Translations under genes and position numbers: made by a program | The notes under the pieces: generated by a model | What the model was told of the DNA's origin: nothing | Databases searched by the model: none | Seen by the model: only the letters and a program-made list of their open reading frames with translations | From: Adiantum capillus-veneris | Lineage: Eukaryota > Streptophyta > Polypodiopsida > Polypodiales > Pteridaceae | Assembly (NCBI GenBank): GCA_014529385.2 | Contig: CM043959.1 | Coordinates: 47,871,928 to 47,929,927 of the forward strand | DNA length: 58,000 bases | Direction of reading: 5' to 3' | Shown: one piece after another, positions 1 to 12,038 of the stretch | How the letters are laid out: every line of letters starts with the position of its first letter | Position numbering within the stretch: position 1 is the first letter of the stretch

Positions 1-376
1 CAAAGGCAGTAACCGCAACTCAAGGTACATGAGTGACCATGCATGAACATGCCCCAAGAACTACTGTGTGTAGTAAAAAAAGGATCCCCACGGGGATATC
101 TTCTCTCAAAAGAGCTCAATAGAACTATGCATGCTAAAAGAAACATGCATCTATCAACGCATATGTTCGTAGAGAAATTGTTGTCAAAATGACTGCCAAA
201 ATTGCTTGAAAGGCGTTGTGCCGATAAGTGTCTGAAAACCTAGAGAAACTATTGTATGTGGGCTCAAAAGCCCCATGTAAACCTGCGTGTACAGTCGGTG
301 TCGATGCGGAGCAACGAGTTGCCAATGTCCGATGTAGAGTGGTGGGTCGTTGACATGTTGAAGTGTCAAAAACCTG

Positions 377-438
<62 letters not shown>

Positions 439-540
439 ATCTTGCTCTTAATCTCACACCTCCGCTCTCTCACAGTGAGGAAGTCTCTCTCTCTCTCTCT
501 CTCACTCGCTATCTCTCAAGCTCTCTCACTGCCTCTCGGA
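377..540. repeat. compound (CT)n(CA)n microsatellite
   Basis: An uninterrupted CT run passes directly into a CA run (377 to about 434), followed after some 50 bases by a second, degenerate CT tract. The peptides this tract would encode are Ser/Leu/His/Thr repeats and are not genes. The rest of 1-1,080 is unrecognised noncoding sequence with a further short (TG)n at about 702-722. Confidence 0.95.
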
Positions 541-1082
541 TGTGTGTGAGCTGGACTGGCTATTGAGGGCCTTGGTGGGAACGAGAGCTTGCACACAAAT
601 TTTGTGTAAGTCAAAGTTTTTTTTAAAAAAAACTTCAATCCTGTGCAAAGTGTCAAAAAATTATGCAGACTTTGTTTGACAAACGAGGTCGAGTGGGAGT
701 GTGTGTGTGTGTGTGTGTGTGTGGTTGGGACTGCTCATTGTGTGCTTTCCCTGCTATGCTACACACCCTCCCCTGCTCTACTTGCTAGCTGCCAGTGCTG
801 CCTTGATTTGCTACTTACAAGCTCGTTAACTGCCTTGCTCGAAAGTCCCTGCAATTTGTGTGTTTAGTTTTTGTACACACACTCTCAAAGGTCCCATGCT
901 TTGGTCAATTTTGCCTTCTTGCAACCCGAGCCTTGATGCATTCTCTACTCGTTTTTACCTTCTCTCGGTTCTGCTTGATTTCCTACTTGAATGCCTTGCT
1001 CACCTGACACTTTGCAACTCAGATCCCAATTTCAAAGCTTGATTTGTTCTACCCGAGATGCTTTCCCTACTCGACTCTGGCT

Positions 1083-1162
1083 CCTTCTTGCTTGCGACTC
1101 TTGAATCTACAAAGCTTCAAAACCTTCTTGCTTGCGACTCTTGAATCTAGAGAGCTTCAAAA
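1083..1162. repeat. two-copy 40-bp tandem repeat
   Basis: The unit beginning CCTTCTTGCTTGCGACTC occurs at 1,083 and again at 1,123, a period of 40 bases, with only a few differences near the 3' end of the unit. No coding function is apparent. Confidence 0.85.
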
Positions 1163-1419
1163 AAATCCAAGATTCCAAAGCTTGCTTTGGGGTCGCTACA
1201 CACGCGGGATGGGCAGGGGATGCGGACGGGCTCCTGGGTGCTCTCATACCACTTGTGGGGTGAGGATCCGGAGAGTGCAGGATGCAAGAGAGGGAAGGAG
1301 AGCAAGACACATGCAGCCTTGGTGGAGCTTAGTGAGCCAATGTGCTCACACTCCTTATTGACATTATAACCAAAGAATAGAAGATGGGTGGTCGGCCACC
1401 AACCACTTGGCCTAAAACC

Positions 1420-1690
1420 CTAACACGGCTCCTCACCCACGCCCTCACCATCCCCCATCCCTAATCCCCCCCCCCCAAAACCCCCTTTATCCTCTTTCCC
1501 CTCACCCCCATTCCCACCCCCCGTCCCCTACGTAGCCCCCACTCCCCCGCCCTAGTCCCCCTTTCCTACTCTGCGCTCTCTTACCCCATTCCAGCCCACA
1601 CCCCCCATTCACTTTCTCTCTCTAAAACTCTCTCTCTCTCTATCACACGCGTGCGCGCGCGTGCACACACACACACACACACACTTTGTC
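1420..1690. repeat. C-rich tract followed by CT/CG/CA microsatellite
   Basis: About 180 bases are strongly C-rich on the plus strand with several runs of five or more C. The complementary strand is therefore G-rich and could form G-quadruplexes. It passes into CT, then alternating CG/CA (about 1,617-1,684), an alternating purine-pyrimidine stretch. No gene is seen. Confidence 0.8.
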
Positions 1691-1699
1691 ACCTTATCT

Positions 1700-4600
1700 A
1701 GCTATAATGGCTTCACCTAGCTACAAAAACCTACACCTGAGCTATTGATATGGCTAGTGACTATTCTATACTGAACTTTACTTTGCTTTTTGATAAGTTG
1801 TGCTTAAACTTCAATCTCTGACTTGAGGATGGGACCTTTGTAGTGATCTTGGCAAAAACAACTGCACAAACAACTACAGCTCTTCTTTTGGGCGACTACC
1901 CTTTCTAAAATAGCTCAGCTTAAGCAGTGAATGAGTGTCGGTTTGTCTTGGGTATACCATCTAGCTATAAGTGTCTCACCCAGCTACAAACTCTTGCACC
2001 TAAGGGGTGTCGGTTTGAGTTGGTTTTTATCTCAACATTACATTGTTTTGTTACTTAAACTTAGATTATTTAGCCTATATGCACCTAATGGAACTTATCC
2101 CTAAAACTATGTTTGAGGATATTAATAGTAGGCCTAGAACATCTTAACTGATTGACACTAGATGGAACTCTTTATACATAACCCTTGGAGCTCATTGGGT
2201 AGGTGGGAACAAACCCATTTGATGGTGTAAAATAATGTGGTATGGTGGGAGCATAACCCTAAAACTCACTCAATGGGTTATTCAAAACCAGGGACGTGTT
2301 GGACACACTCTCTTAAGGGTTGGCCATTATCTCGAGCGTGTGTTGAATGGAACCGCTATTTGTCTGGCTATTGCTCTGCATCGCCCCCTTGTATCACTGT
2401 ATCTCCCTTGCACCTTGGCCTGGGAGACAGGCTGGCGTGATGATGGTATGGCATGGCCCGGATCACCGGGATACTTTGCAGATTCTACGGGCTAAGCTTG
2501 CAAATGTCGCCTCCCATATTCGATCAAGGGAACTGCTATATTAAGGTGAGGGTGGCTCATCCCCCTCACCTAGCCTTGCTTTACAAGTATTCCTTTTACA
2601 AATACTTACTTTACAAGTATTTGTTTGTCATGAAAAGGTTTAGCTATGTATTCTATCACCGACTTTTACACTGCAAGTTCTGGTGGGATTGTGAGGGTAC
2701 ATCACTTTCTACTCTTAATACATTACACTGCGGTGATTATAGATCAAGGCTCTTCTTCTTAGGTTGGTACCATACATTTTGATTAAATCGTTTGCACTCT
2801 GTCGTAATTGGTTCATGTTCATGGGATTTGAACTATGGCATTTATTGTTGATTTTTTAACTCTGCTTGGTATGGGCATGCTATCACTTGATGTTTATATT
2901 AAAATAAGTTTTTAACTCTTCCATGAGAATGATTGAGCAAACTATTAGCTCCTTATCAGTGGTTCGGATTAATGGATTGTTATTCACCAAATTTTACGCT
3001 CAATGTTGCTCTATTTTGTACATTTGTACAGGTACAAACCTGTTGAAGGTTGGCATTTATAAGTACCCGGTGCTAGGAAAAGAATGATAAGATTAATGTT
3101 GAGATTTCTTGGTTTAGCATGCCTAAATACTCTGTTTTTATTTGTGGATTGATCTTTACTTATGATTATCGGGATGGAATTGTAAACTTGTTTCTTCCAA
3201 AACTTACTTAATGTTGTTTTCAACATAGATATAAATCGCGGTTATCTGGTTGTACTGCACTAACTATATTAAATCTAAGGATTGTTGATTTTGGGATTGA
3301 TTGAGCAAGGATGGCTCCTTCCCATAATCCCTCTTGAATTTTGGTTAATTTTTCTAATTTTCTTTAAAAAACTAAGTTTATACGGATTATGCTTTGCTTG
3401 GACCATTTACTCCCTCAGGGTGCTTTTGGTAGCCCCTGATTGGATTTTATCCCTTCTCAATGGGTTTGAATAATGGGAAGTGTACGAGATGTTGGATTTA
3501 TTATACTATTTCACCTAGTATTTAACTTACCCAACATATCTGTGTTGGATACCTTGGTGACATCCATTTTGTGACCTACCCAGGGTTGGATGCACTTTAT
3601 GAACCTATGTGGTATACTTTGGCTCTAAAATAGATAAAGCTAGGGTTAATATTGCCGTTTATAGATTACATAAACTAGGAGTACTTACAGCCGGGAAAGC
3701 TCTACTCCTTCTAGCACTCTCTTCTTGGATTAGCTACTAGTAATAAACATACTCTTGATGGGTTTTTTTTTCCACTACTTAGGATAAAGACCATTACCTG
3801 GCTATTACTCCACATAATGTTTTTTTTAATACTTACACTCATTTATAAAGCTAATCCTAGGAATTATTCATGTCTCCTTGGATCATATTTTCTTCCTTGG
3901 GGTGCTTTGGGCTTGCTTTTCTCACAGTGATAATGACGATTTGCTGGCTGAGAACATGCTGGTTTCTGAGAGCTTGAAAATTAGTAATGGCCTGTTAAAA
4001 CATGAGGGATATTGATGGTTGTTAGCAGCGGCTAACACAAGCTACACCGAATATGCATCAACCGGGAGATATGCTATGGTTGTGCATAATATTTCCAACA
4101 CACTTTGTATAAGTCTTGGGCTCACTTGGAGTTCCAAAGTTGTATACGGTAGTTAGAGGGCTCACGCTTCAACCCATAGTAGAAGGGATTGTGGTGAAAG
4201 CCTTTAAAAGGAAGCCTTTATGCAAGGAGGCTTCATTCTTGAGTATCCATTCTTGGGGATCCACTTTTGAGAGCTCTCTCTCTCTTGAGTGTTCACTCTA
4301 TGGCTTAGCCTTGAGCTTAATGTTGATGCTTAAGGGGCTAGTGCTAATCATTGTAATTAGAGTAAGCTCTTCTTGATTAATATAATTCATATTTTCTCAT
4401 TATTCTACTTCTTCTCTACATTTCATTATGTCATGGAGTAGCATTACACTCTCATTATTCTAGATTTGAGAGAAGTATGTACTTCTTACTATTAACCACT
4501 CCTATTCTTCTACAAGCATTCGATTTGGGATATTTAGCATCACTAATTAGGTTGATTAAGTTGGGTCTTAATCTTGTAATTTGTAACATTTAATGGTCTA

Positions 4601-4765
4601 GTAACTTGTGTGTAGCGAAAAATAGCATGAACATAGTGAGCATTTCATTAGAATAGCTTCCTAATGAGAATAACAAGAGTGCTTGGGTGGAGAGAGCAAC
4701 AAAAAGTATAACACCTAGTTAGATAGCATGAACAATACTTCAAAAGAGCGGAGAAATTAAGCAAT
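1700..4765. other. unassigned AT-rich noncoding DNA
   Basis: I recognise no gene, RNA or repeat here. Open frames are short (under about 110 codons) and have no family signature. The stretch probably consists of old, unrecognisable repeat remains. Confidence 0.5.
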
Positions 4766-4769
4766 TGAC

Positions 4770-5260
4770 AACAGTGAGGACCGGATTTGCATGGAGCCGG
4801 TCCCCCCTCCAAAAGGCTTTGTATTATGATTTCTCCCATCAAGAGAGACATTTTACAATACAATTCTTTGTGTTTCTTCAATACTAGCTAGTGCACTGAA
4901 GATGGAAACTTCATGCACTAAGCAAAAAACTTATCAAACACAACATCAATTCCCTCACGGTCTCATACCCAAGACCTCACACACCTTCGAAGATGGTGAG
5001 AGCTAGTGGGGTATGAGAGTAGATTGAGAGGAAGAAGGAGTATTCTTACGAGAAAGATGTACATCTCCTCACATAATCACTCATATTAGCATAGCTTAGC
5101 TTAGTAATTAGCATGGTAGAGGAGATGAGCATGCATTGAAGCTTGGCTCTTGGTTGGATTTGCATCACAAAGCCAAGAGTTGTTAGTGTAGGCCTCCCTT
5201 CTCACAAGCTTGGAGTAGGTGGTAAGCTTTCCATTAAAGCTTGAGAAGGAGAGAGAGTCT
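4770..5260. repeat. dispersed repeat, copy 1
   Basis: This block shares its order of motifs with 10,030-10,540 in the same orientation. The shared motifs are GGAGCCGGTCCCCCTCC, then CAAAAGG..TTGTATTAT, a purine-rich stretch, TAGCATAGCTTAG-like sequence and a GGATTTGCAT..AGCCAAGAG block. Similarity is patchy, so the two are old copies. They could be solo LTRs or pieces of one element, but no clear TG..CA ends or target duplication were found. Confidence 0.6.
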
Positions 5261-5364
5261 TCTTTTCTTCACACATGAGATTGTGTGAGTGTGGTGTGAT
5301 AATCCTTGCAAAAATCAGCCCCCTCTCTCTCTTGGTCGACCTCCCTTGCTAATTGCTCATGCTA

Positions 5365-5770
5365 GCATCCTATTGGACCTCCCCAGGCTTAGCCAATGAC
5401 AATTAAGTAGCATAAGTGATAGCCTTCTGACATGTGTCCCCCTTTTCCCTTTTGTGAGAGCTTTAGGTAATTAATAAATGCAACTAAACTCTCATTGGAC
5501 CGCTTTGCCTCTTGGCCAATAGGAATCAGGCAAGCCATTGGGTTGCTGAATGCTCATTGGTCCCCTTGGAAGACTGTCCAATAGTCTTCTAGAGAGCTTA
5601 ATTCTTATTGGTTCTTTTATTAAGTGTTTATAAATTAATTAAACTAGACTTACTCTAGCCTAATTCTCATTGGTCCACCTCCATGGTCATCCAATAGGAT
5701 TTGAGTACACCTTGTGGGCATCTGAACTAGGGAGCTACCATGTGTCCTTCTTTCCCCTTGTGTACAAATG
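5365..5770. repeat. cluster of spaced ATTGG/CCAAT inverted pairs
   Basis: ATTGG starts at 5,372, 5,494, 5,556 and 5,669, each followed by CCAAT at 5,393, 5,516, 5,578 and 5,691, a start-to-start spacing of 21, 22, 22 and 22 bases. A further ATTGG at 5,607 lacks its partner. Several intervals between units are close to 62 bases, and related CATGTGTCC sequences flank the cluster at about 5,428 and 5,739. It looks like a decayed roughly 62-bp tandem repeat. CCAAT is also the NF-Y core, so a regulatory role is possible but unproven. Confidence 0.65.
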
Positions 5771-6253
5771 AAGCTTGTGAGTGTGTTACAACGCCAATGT
5801 ATCACGGCTTGGGAGAAATTCGGAGGTTCTCGCTTCAGCCATTACACCACACACATTGCCCCAAACTATAAATCTCTCTTCTTCTCTGAGCGCGGTAACC
5901 GAACCCATCCCTACATCCTTGAGCCCATCCCATCGAGTGTGATCCGCACCATCGCCTCCATTCGTCTTAGCTCCCATTCTCTACGCTGCGAGACAGGATG
6001 TTGGGGCACTGGCGAGGAGTCTCATCGACTTTGCACCTTATGCCCTCATCAAGCGCGAGATAGTGAGTACCACACACTACTTGAGTGCTCAGCTTTTGAC
6101 CACATTAGGTCCTCTTTTCCCCATATATTCAGCCATGAGCTCTCCCTACATACCTTCCTCTCCCAACCACGATGTGGACTCTCTATTGCGACGCTCATTT
6201 CAGCCATTTTTGAGCATCGAGAGTCACTTATGACCTCCACTCACACCATGTGA
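5768..6253 (+). pseudogene. LINE reverse transcriptase C-terminal zinc-finger fragment
   Basis: This is an open frame of 161 codons. The segment RLSSHSLRCETGCWG followed by a C-x2-C-x9-H-x4-C motif (C89, C92, H102, C107 of the frame) is the layout found after the reverse transcriptase domain of plant non-LTR retrotransposons, where it helps bind template RNA or target DNA. The reverse transcriptase and endonuclease parts are absent upstream, and no poly-A tail follows directly, since a microsatellite cluster begins at 6,319. The ATG is simply the first one in the open frame and is not a native start. It is a dead fragment of an ORF2 protein. The alternative, a host zinc-finger gene, is unlikely given the surroundings. 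Confidence 0.72.
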
Positions 6254-6315
6254 CATGTTCATTTGGTCCCATAGGTCATATTTGACCTCCGAGGACGATA
6301 ATAGAACTATCTATA

Positions 6316-7046
<731 letters not shown>

Positions 7047-7049
7047 ATC

Positions 7050-8535
7050 ATCCATAAGCTACGAATAAGCTGATTTTCAGCCACACGCACTTGCATACAC
7101 ATGGTCACCCATTGCCTACACACGCATGCACATTTTTCCTCGCATAATCATTGTTCAAAATGAGTAAGAAAAAATATATTTTTAGTCATCTCTCATTTGT
7201 ATACTTGAGCACATGGTCTCAACAAGAACGATGACAACCATGAAGACAACAATTGAAGCGCATGACTATGGCTATAGATAACACGACACGCTAGAGGAGT
7301 ACTTGTATGAACGTCGCATCAAATCGAGCATCAACAGGTATGTCACAGCCATCTTGCATAGCTGTGGATATTGATTTCAATGGCATGACCACTTGTAAAA
7401 TTCTCATTTTACCCTACCTATCACTACCCTCATCTTTCCTTGTAATTTTAAAACCAAATATTCATTGTGTATTGTCCTTCTCTCTCTACCGGTGGCCACC
7501 CACCAATTAGAGAGCATCTAGCCTGCATCATCATCCCTAAGTAACACTAGGACAATGGTCTTCCTAGTGAGGTCGGGCCATGTGCCAAGGCCCTCTTTGT
7601 CTGGCATTAAAAATTGTGGAAGATTCCCTCCTCTCTACCTATACAAGGAGTGTTAGAGGACATTGTTATGAACACACCATCATCACAGCACACTACCACT
7701 TTGAGAGAGAGACATCACCAAAGAACACACCACATCAAAGACACGATGTGTGATATGAGACATGAGAGAGGGAGCATGACAGCATAGTGGGATGCCCGAC
7801 CACACACACCACATGCATTCGCAAAAAAATCATGCACTAAGGTACTAGGCAAGCACTTGAAGGCACCATGAGCACTCTAGGGCAACGGGCAATGACTCCA
7901 TTCTACTCTTAGGCACTCCTAGAACTTGTCATTGCTCACAATGTTGCCAGCGTCCCCATCATCATGATGTTCCTATACTAATCTTACCGCCAATCCACTA
8001 ACTTGCTAACTCTCGAGATTGCCATGCACCATATGGCAATCCACATTCCACCATGTACACCTCGCATTAGGAGCTCTATCCCTCTCTCTCTCCCTTCTTG
8101 GATGTTGGTGTTATCATCTAGCTACCATTGTAAGCATCATCAAGAAATGAGTTTGACCTTTTGATGCTTTTGTGTTTATTCTCTCTCTCTCTCTAGCTCT
8201 CAATTTGGAGATATGCTCGCTAGTGTTTTCGCATGTCACACTGTCTAGCTTTGTCAAGTGACATAGACCACTTGCATGTGCATGCATATCACCATGTTGA
8301 GTGTGCTTCTCCTACTCCATGTATCATAAAGTGTTTTCTCATTGGCTTAGCTAGACGGTGTATCATTTCTATCGTCTTGGCCGTCTGTATATGCATCCTA
8401 GCCACATCCCAAGCTAGGTGGTGCCCCTAATGTGTATCTCCTATGATGAGGTCATCATGCATTCTTGGTGTAGATGCCACTAGGTCTTTTTTACACTTCT
8501 GTCTCTACTTGCTCCCACCACAGCAAAGCAACAAG
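7050..8535. other. unassigned noncoding DNA
   Basis: No gene or RNA is recognised. The sequence has scattered short CT/GA tracts and no open frame with a family signature. Confidence 0.5.
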
Positions 8536-8539
8536 TTTC

Positions 8540-8817
8540 TTTCCTTCAAAAGGTAGATACTTGAGTAGGTTCATACACTTTCTCTCTTAGGTGATTCTTT
8601 CCTTGCAACAACTCACACAATGATGTCTTCACTTGGAATGAGGAAAATGAGCAGAGATTCAATGAGGTTAAAAAATTGTTAGCCTCTTTCCCCACCATTG
8701 CGCCACCAAAGTGGAATGAAACCTTATATCTCAACCCAAGTGTAGGCAATGATATGCTTGGGAATGTTTTGATGCAAAAGTATTCAAAAAGCGGCCAATC
8801 TATTTTTCTACTAGGAT
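8540..8817 (+). pseudogene. Ty3/gypsy RT-RNase H junction fragment
   Basis: Two overlapping frames together give the end of a gypsy reverse transcriptase and the start of RNase H. One frame has GRYLSRFIHFLS (the usual YLxRFI motif). The next has VFTWNEENEQRFNEVKKLL, then PTIAPPKW and a decayed VLMQ, matching the family pattern F-x-W-(x)n-F-x2-hK-x2-L-(x)n-P. A stop follows YLSRFIHFLS and a frameshift separates the halves. Nothing of gag, protease or integrase is nearby. It is a short remnant unrelated in detail to E1. Confidence 0.65.
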
Positions 8818-9005
8818 GATGACTGGGCGTAAAAAAAGCTACATCAATGACCTATATGGGTAGTCTTTTTGCCTCTAGTTGACAATTTTGGTACATTTCT
8901 AGATAAAGTGATAGTATGCTCATATGCACCACTTTGGAATTATAAATGAAAAGCACACATAACTATCTAAGAAATATAATTTGGTCCTATGTAAAAAGAC
9001 TGGTT

Positions 9006-9014
9006 GAGAGAGAG

Positions 9015-9106
<92 letters not shown>
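9006..9106. repeat. (GATA)n/(GA)n microsatellite
   Basis: A short GATA run is followed by an uninterrupted GA tract of about 70 bases. Confidence 0.95.
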
Positions 9107-9107
<1 letters not shown>

Positions 9108-10025
9108 CATCTATCAAGGTGGAGAAAGAGAAAGAAGATCATAAAACATAAATACCTAACTTTAATTGATTTTGGTGAGTACTTGTAGCTGTTCAATTCA
9201 TAGATTCCTATATAGCATCTTATATGCTCAAATGGTATATCGCTCATTATTTCTATCTAATGTTTATTTTTAAAAAATATATATGACTTGTGAACTATCA
9301 TAAACCAATTATCTATATTGAAGAATTTAAACGTGATAAATGTAAATGGTGTTCCCCCTAAGATAATTATAGTACCTATCCTCATCAAACCCAAATGTTC
9401 ACTTCTTCTTTGGTGATTTTGTTTCTTACAATGTACTCCTAACTTCTTTGTATTTGCTAATGTGTATTTTGGAAAGGAACTAAAAATGATTATCCTCTTT
9501 TTGGGAAGGAACTAAAATGGCTACTCTATTCTCTTTTTTGTAACATCCAAATTGTTGGCTTTGATTGCTTAGCTTGCTTGGCTTATTGTTTGCTTGAAAA
9601 TCTTGCTCGACCTTTGGAACTCCTCCAGAGTGGATACTTGTATCTGCTCCCATTGTAATTGAGCTAGGATTGAGCGAGCACCTTCATGGACAATCATTAC
9701 AATGTGGGGTGGGATCCTCGCTTTAGTATCCACTGCTTATACACAGACTACTCCTTTGCAAGTTTCCACAAGTTTTGAAGAAAAAATTCTCTCTTTGAGC
9801 TTGTATTTGGTCAATTCAATCATTTTTCTATAGCATGCATCAAAGAATCTAATACTTACTTTTAGATTTAGCAAAATTTAACTATGAAAGGAGAGAGTTT
9901 TACCTTAAGAGAAAGATAGAGATGAGACTATAGGTTGTGTTGGGCTGATTTCTTTACATAATATTACACATTAAAAACACTAGAATCATGCACATAACTC
10001 AAAGAGAATACCCAATTAAGATTGA
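9107..10025. other. unassigned noncoding DNA
   Basis: The sequence is AT-rich and I recognise no coding or RNA feature in it. Confidence 0.5.
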
Positions 10026-10029
10026 TAAC

Positions 10030-10433
10030 TGATGAGAACTGGATTTGTTTGGAGCCGGTCCCCCTCCAAAAGGACTTGTATTATAATCCTCTCAAAAGAG
10101 AGCTTTGTTACAATACATGTTTATGCTCTTGCGGAGTCTTTCTTGAATCAAGAAGATGATGTTCTTCAAGATTCCATGGTATAACCCTCCTTCCCAAAAC
10201 CTAAACATCTAGCAGGGAGAAAGGAATTGTAGGGAAAGAGGAAGATGAGGATGGAAATAAGTATTTTTCAAGTAAGAGAATGGATTCTTTGTATACGCTT
10301 GCTCATGGGCAAACTCTTAGTATAGCTTAGTATAATAGAATAGTAGAGATGGAGAAGAAGAAACTTTCATTGGCTTGGATTTGCATTCATAGCCAAGAGC
10401 TTGAACATAGAGTCCATCTCTAAAGCTCCCATG

Positions 10434-10489
<56 letters not shown>

Positions 10490-10540
10490 GCTTTGCCAAC
10501 TTGGACACTTGAGAGAGTGTGAGGAGCAAGAAGACAAAAA
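10030..10540. repeat. dispersed repeat, copy 2 (with GA microsatellite)
   Basis: This is the direct-orientation counterpart of 4,770-5,260, sharing GGAGCCGGTCCCCCTCC and the later GGATTTGCAT..AGCCAAGAG block. A pure GA tract of about 50 bases (10,436-10,486) lies inside it. A run of C interrupted by one G follows at about 10,690-10,708. From 10,709 to 11,060 nothing else is recognised. Confidence 0.6.
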
Positions 10541-11059
10541 ATCCAATGAGACCCGCTTTTATCCTTATGCTAATTTGCAACTAGTCTTGATTTGGAATGC
10601 TTGCAGCTTGACGAATGAGGTGTGAACATCCCATAATGCAACTCAAGCATGTTCTAACACTTTTTTATAGCTTGCTATGCATGAAGAACCCCCCCCCCCC
10701 GCCCCCCCTTCTTTGAACTCTTCTTGGCAAGTGGAGACACCACATACACTCACACACACTTGTTAAGTTCACACAAAGCAAGTGTGTGTTACTTTGGACA
10801 TGTGGCCTAGCCAAGTTTAGTAATCAAAGACTAAAGTCAACTTACTAAATGAGGAAGGGCTGATCTAACCTTAGTCTTTAGATGTTCCCTTTTATTTAAT
10901 AGAATCCATAAACTTACCCTTTTATTAATTAGCTCGGGTGCAAGAGCTTTGTACAAACCTTGGAGGCTGATGCGGGGCTCCAGCCTACCTGCTAATTTAG
11001 ACCTAGTAAATTAGGATAAAATTTGGTAAAAATAAGACTCACCCATTGGGCTTTAAAAC

Positions 11060-12038
11060 TTTCACTTCTTAATAGGATAAGGCCATATAGACAGAAATTT
11101 CCAGACATCCTACCCAAATTGTGCCAAGGCATTATTTTAAGACCAAAACCATAGGATGGCTGCATGAGCATGATTTGCATGATATATTGAGTGATTGAGA
11201 GAGGTTTCATCTCAATTGGGTGAGAAAATTGGGTTCTAAGCAGACTTTAGCATTTTTGACTGAAAGGGTCTAGAACAACTAAAATTGTGGTCTTTTGAAA
11301 TCCAAATCAAAATCTAAGAATACCACTGGGTTGCTGACATCAAGAGGAAGCTATGGATCAAGTATGGGGTCCAATAGGCCAAAAAGACATCCTACGTGTA
11401 GGATGTGTTTTAGGTGATCTGGCCTCCAATTTCAGATCTGAGCATACCAAAGTGATCAGCACCTCAAGGGGAGTCCGTGCTTTGCATTTGAAGCCATTTT
11501 GAGCAATAAGACATGATACACGTAGAATGTCTAATGCATGAAATTAAAGCCAGAAACTGACTATAGGCATAGCAGGGTGTTGTATAGCCTAAGGTAAGCC
11601 TCCTAGTCAATTTTGGTCCAAATTGGAGTTGATTTGACTGGTCAGACCAACATTAAGCTGCTCGAACAGATTTCTGATCCATTGACCAACTTATAGGTGT
11701 TTAAATCAAAAAGTAAAAACAGCTGTGGACTCAACACATCAAGGGGAGTCTATAGTGCAAAAATCCAGGCAAAACAGAGCACGAGACATCCTACGTGTAG
11801 GATGTCTACAAGGGCTTAGTGAAGAGAAAATTTGACTGAGGACATATAGTGAGGTTCCATTTGACTTAAGAGTTCTAGAACTTCTTTCAGAAGTGAATTT
11901 GGACCTTGTTTGATCTTTTGATGGAGCAAAGACGGAATTAAGACTCTTCAGATAAATTGACCAACATCCGAGGAAAGTACAGTTCCAGATTAGTAGACCT
12001 AATCCAGACCATCAAAAGTGTATAAAATACAGTAGTGG
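11060..12038 (+). repeat. E1 leader (untranslated region before gag) with palindromes
   Basis: This is noncoding sequence 5' of E1 gag. It matches the reverse complement of about 53,950-54,690 (E2 leader), so it belongs to the element. It carries a 22-bp near-palindrome, arm GACATCCTACG followed by its reverse complement, at 11,386, 11,510 (diverged) and 11,785, plus a half-site at 11,104. Intervals are 282, 124 and 275. The outer LTR and tRNA primer-binding site could not be identified to the left. The homologous E2 leader shows the same 282 and 275 intervals. Such repeats could be packaging, transcription or replication signals, or just satellite-like expansion. Confidence 0.75.

Noticed and set aside
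2235-2782. Overlapping open frames of 65-109 codons
   Set aside because: No family signature, unusual composition, no partner elsewhere in the window. Most likely chance.
10400-11060. 5' LTR and primer-binding site of E1
   Set aside because: No TGTTAGAAG start, CCAACA end or initiator-tRNA complement was found. The left end remains undefined.
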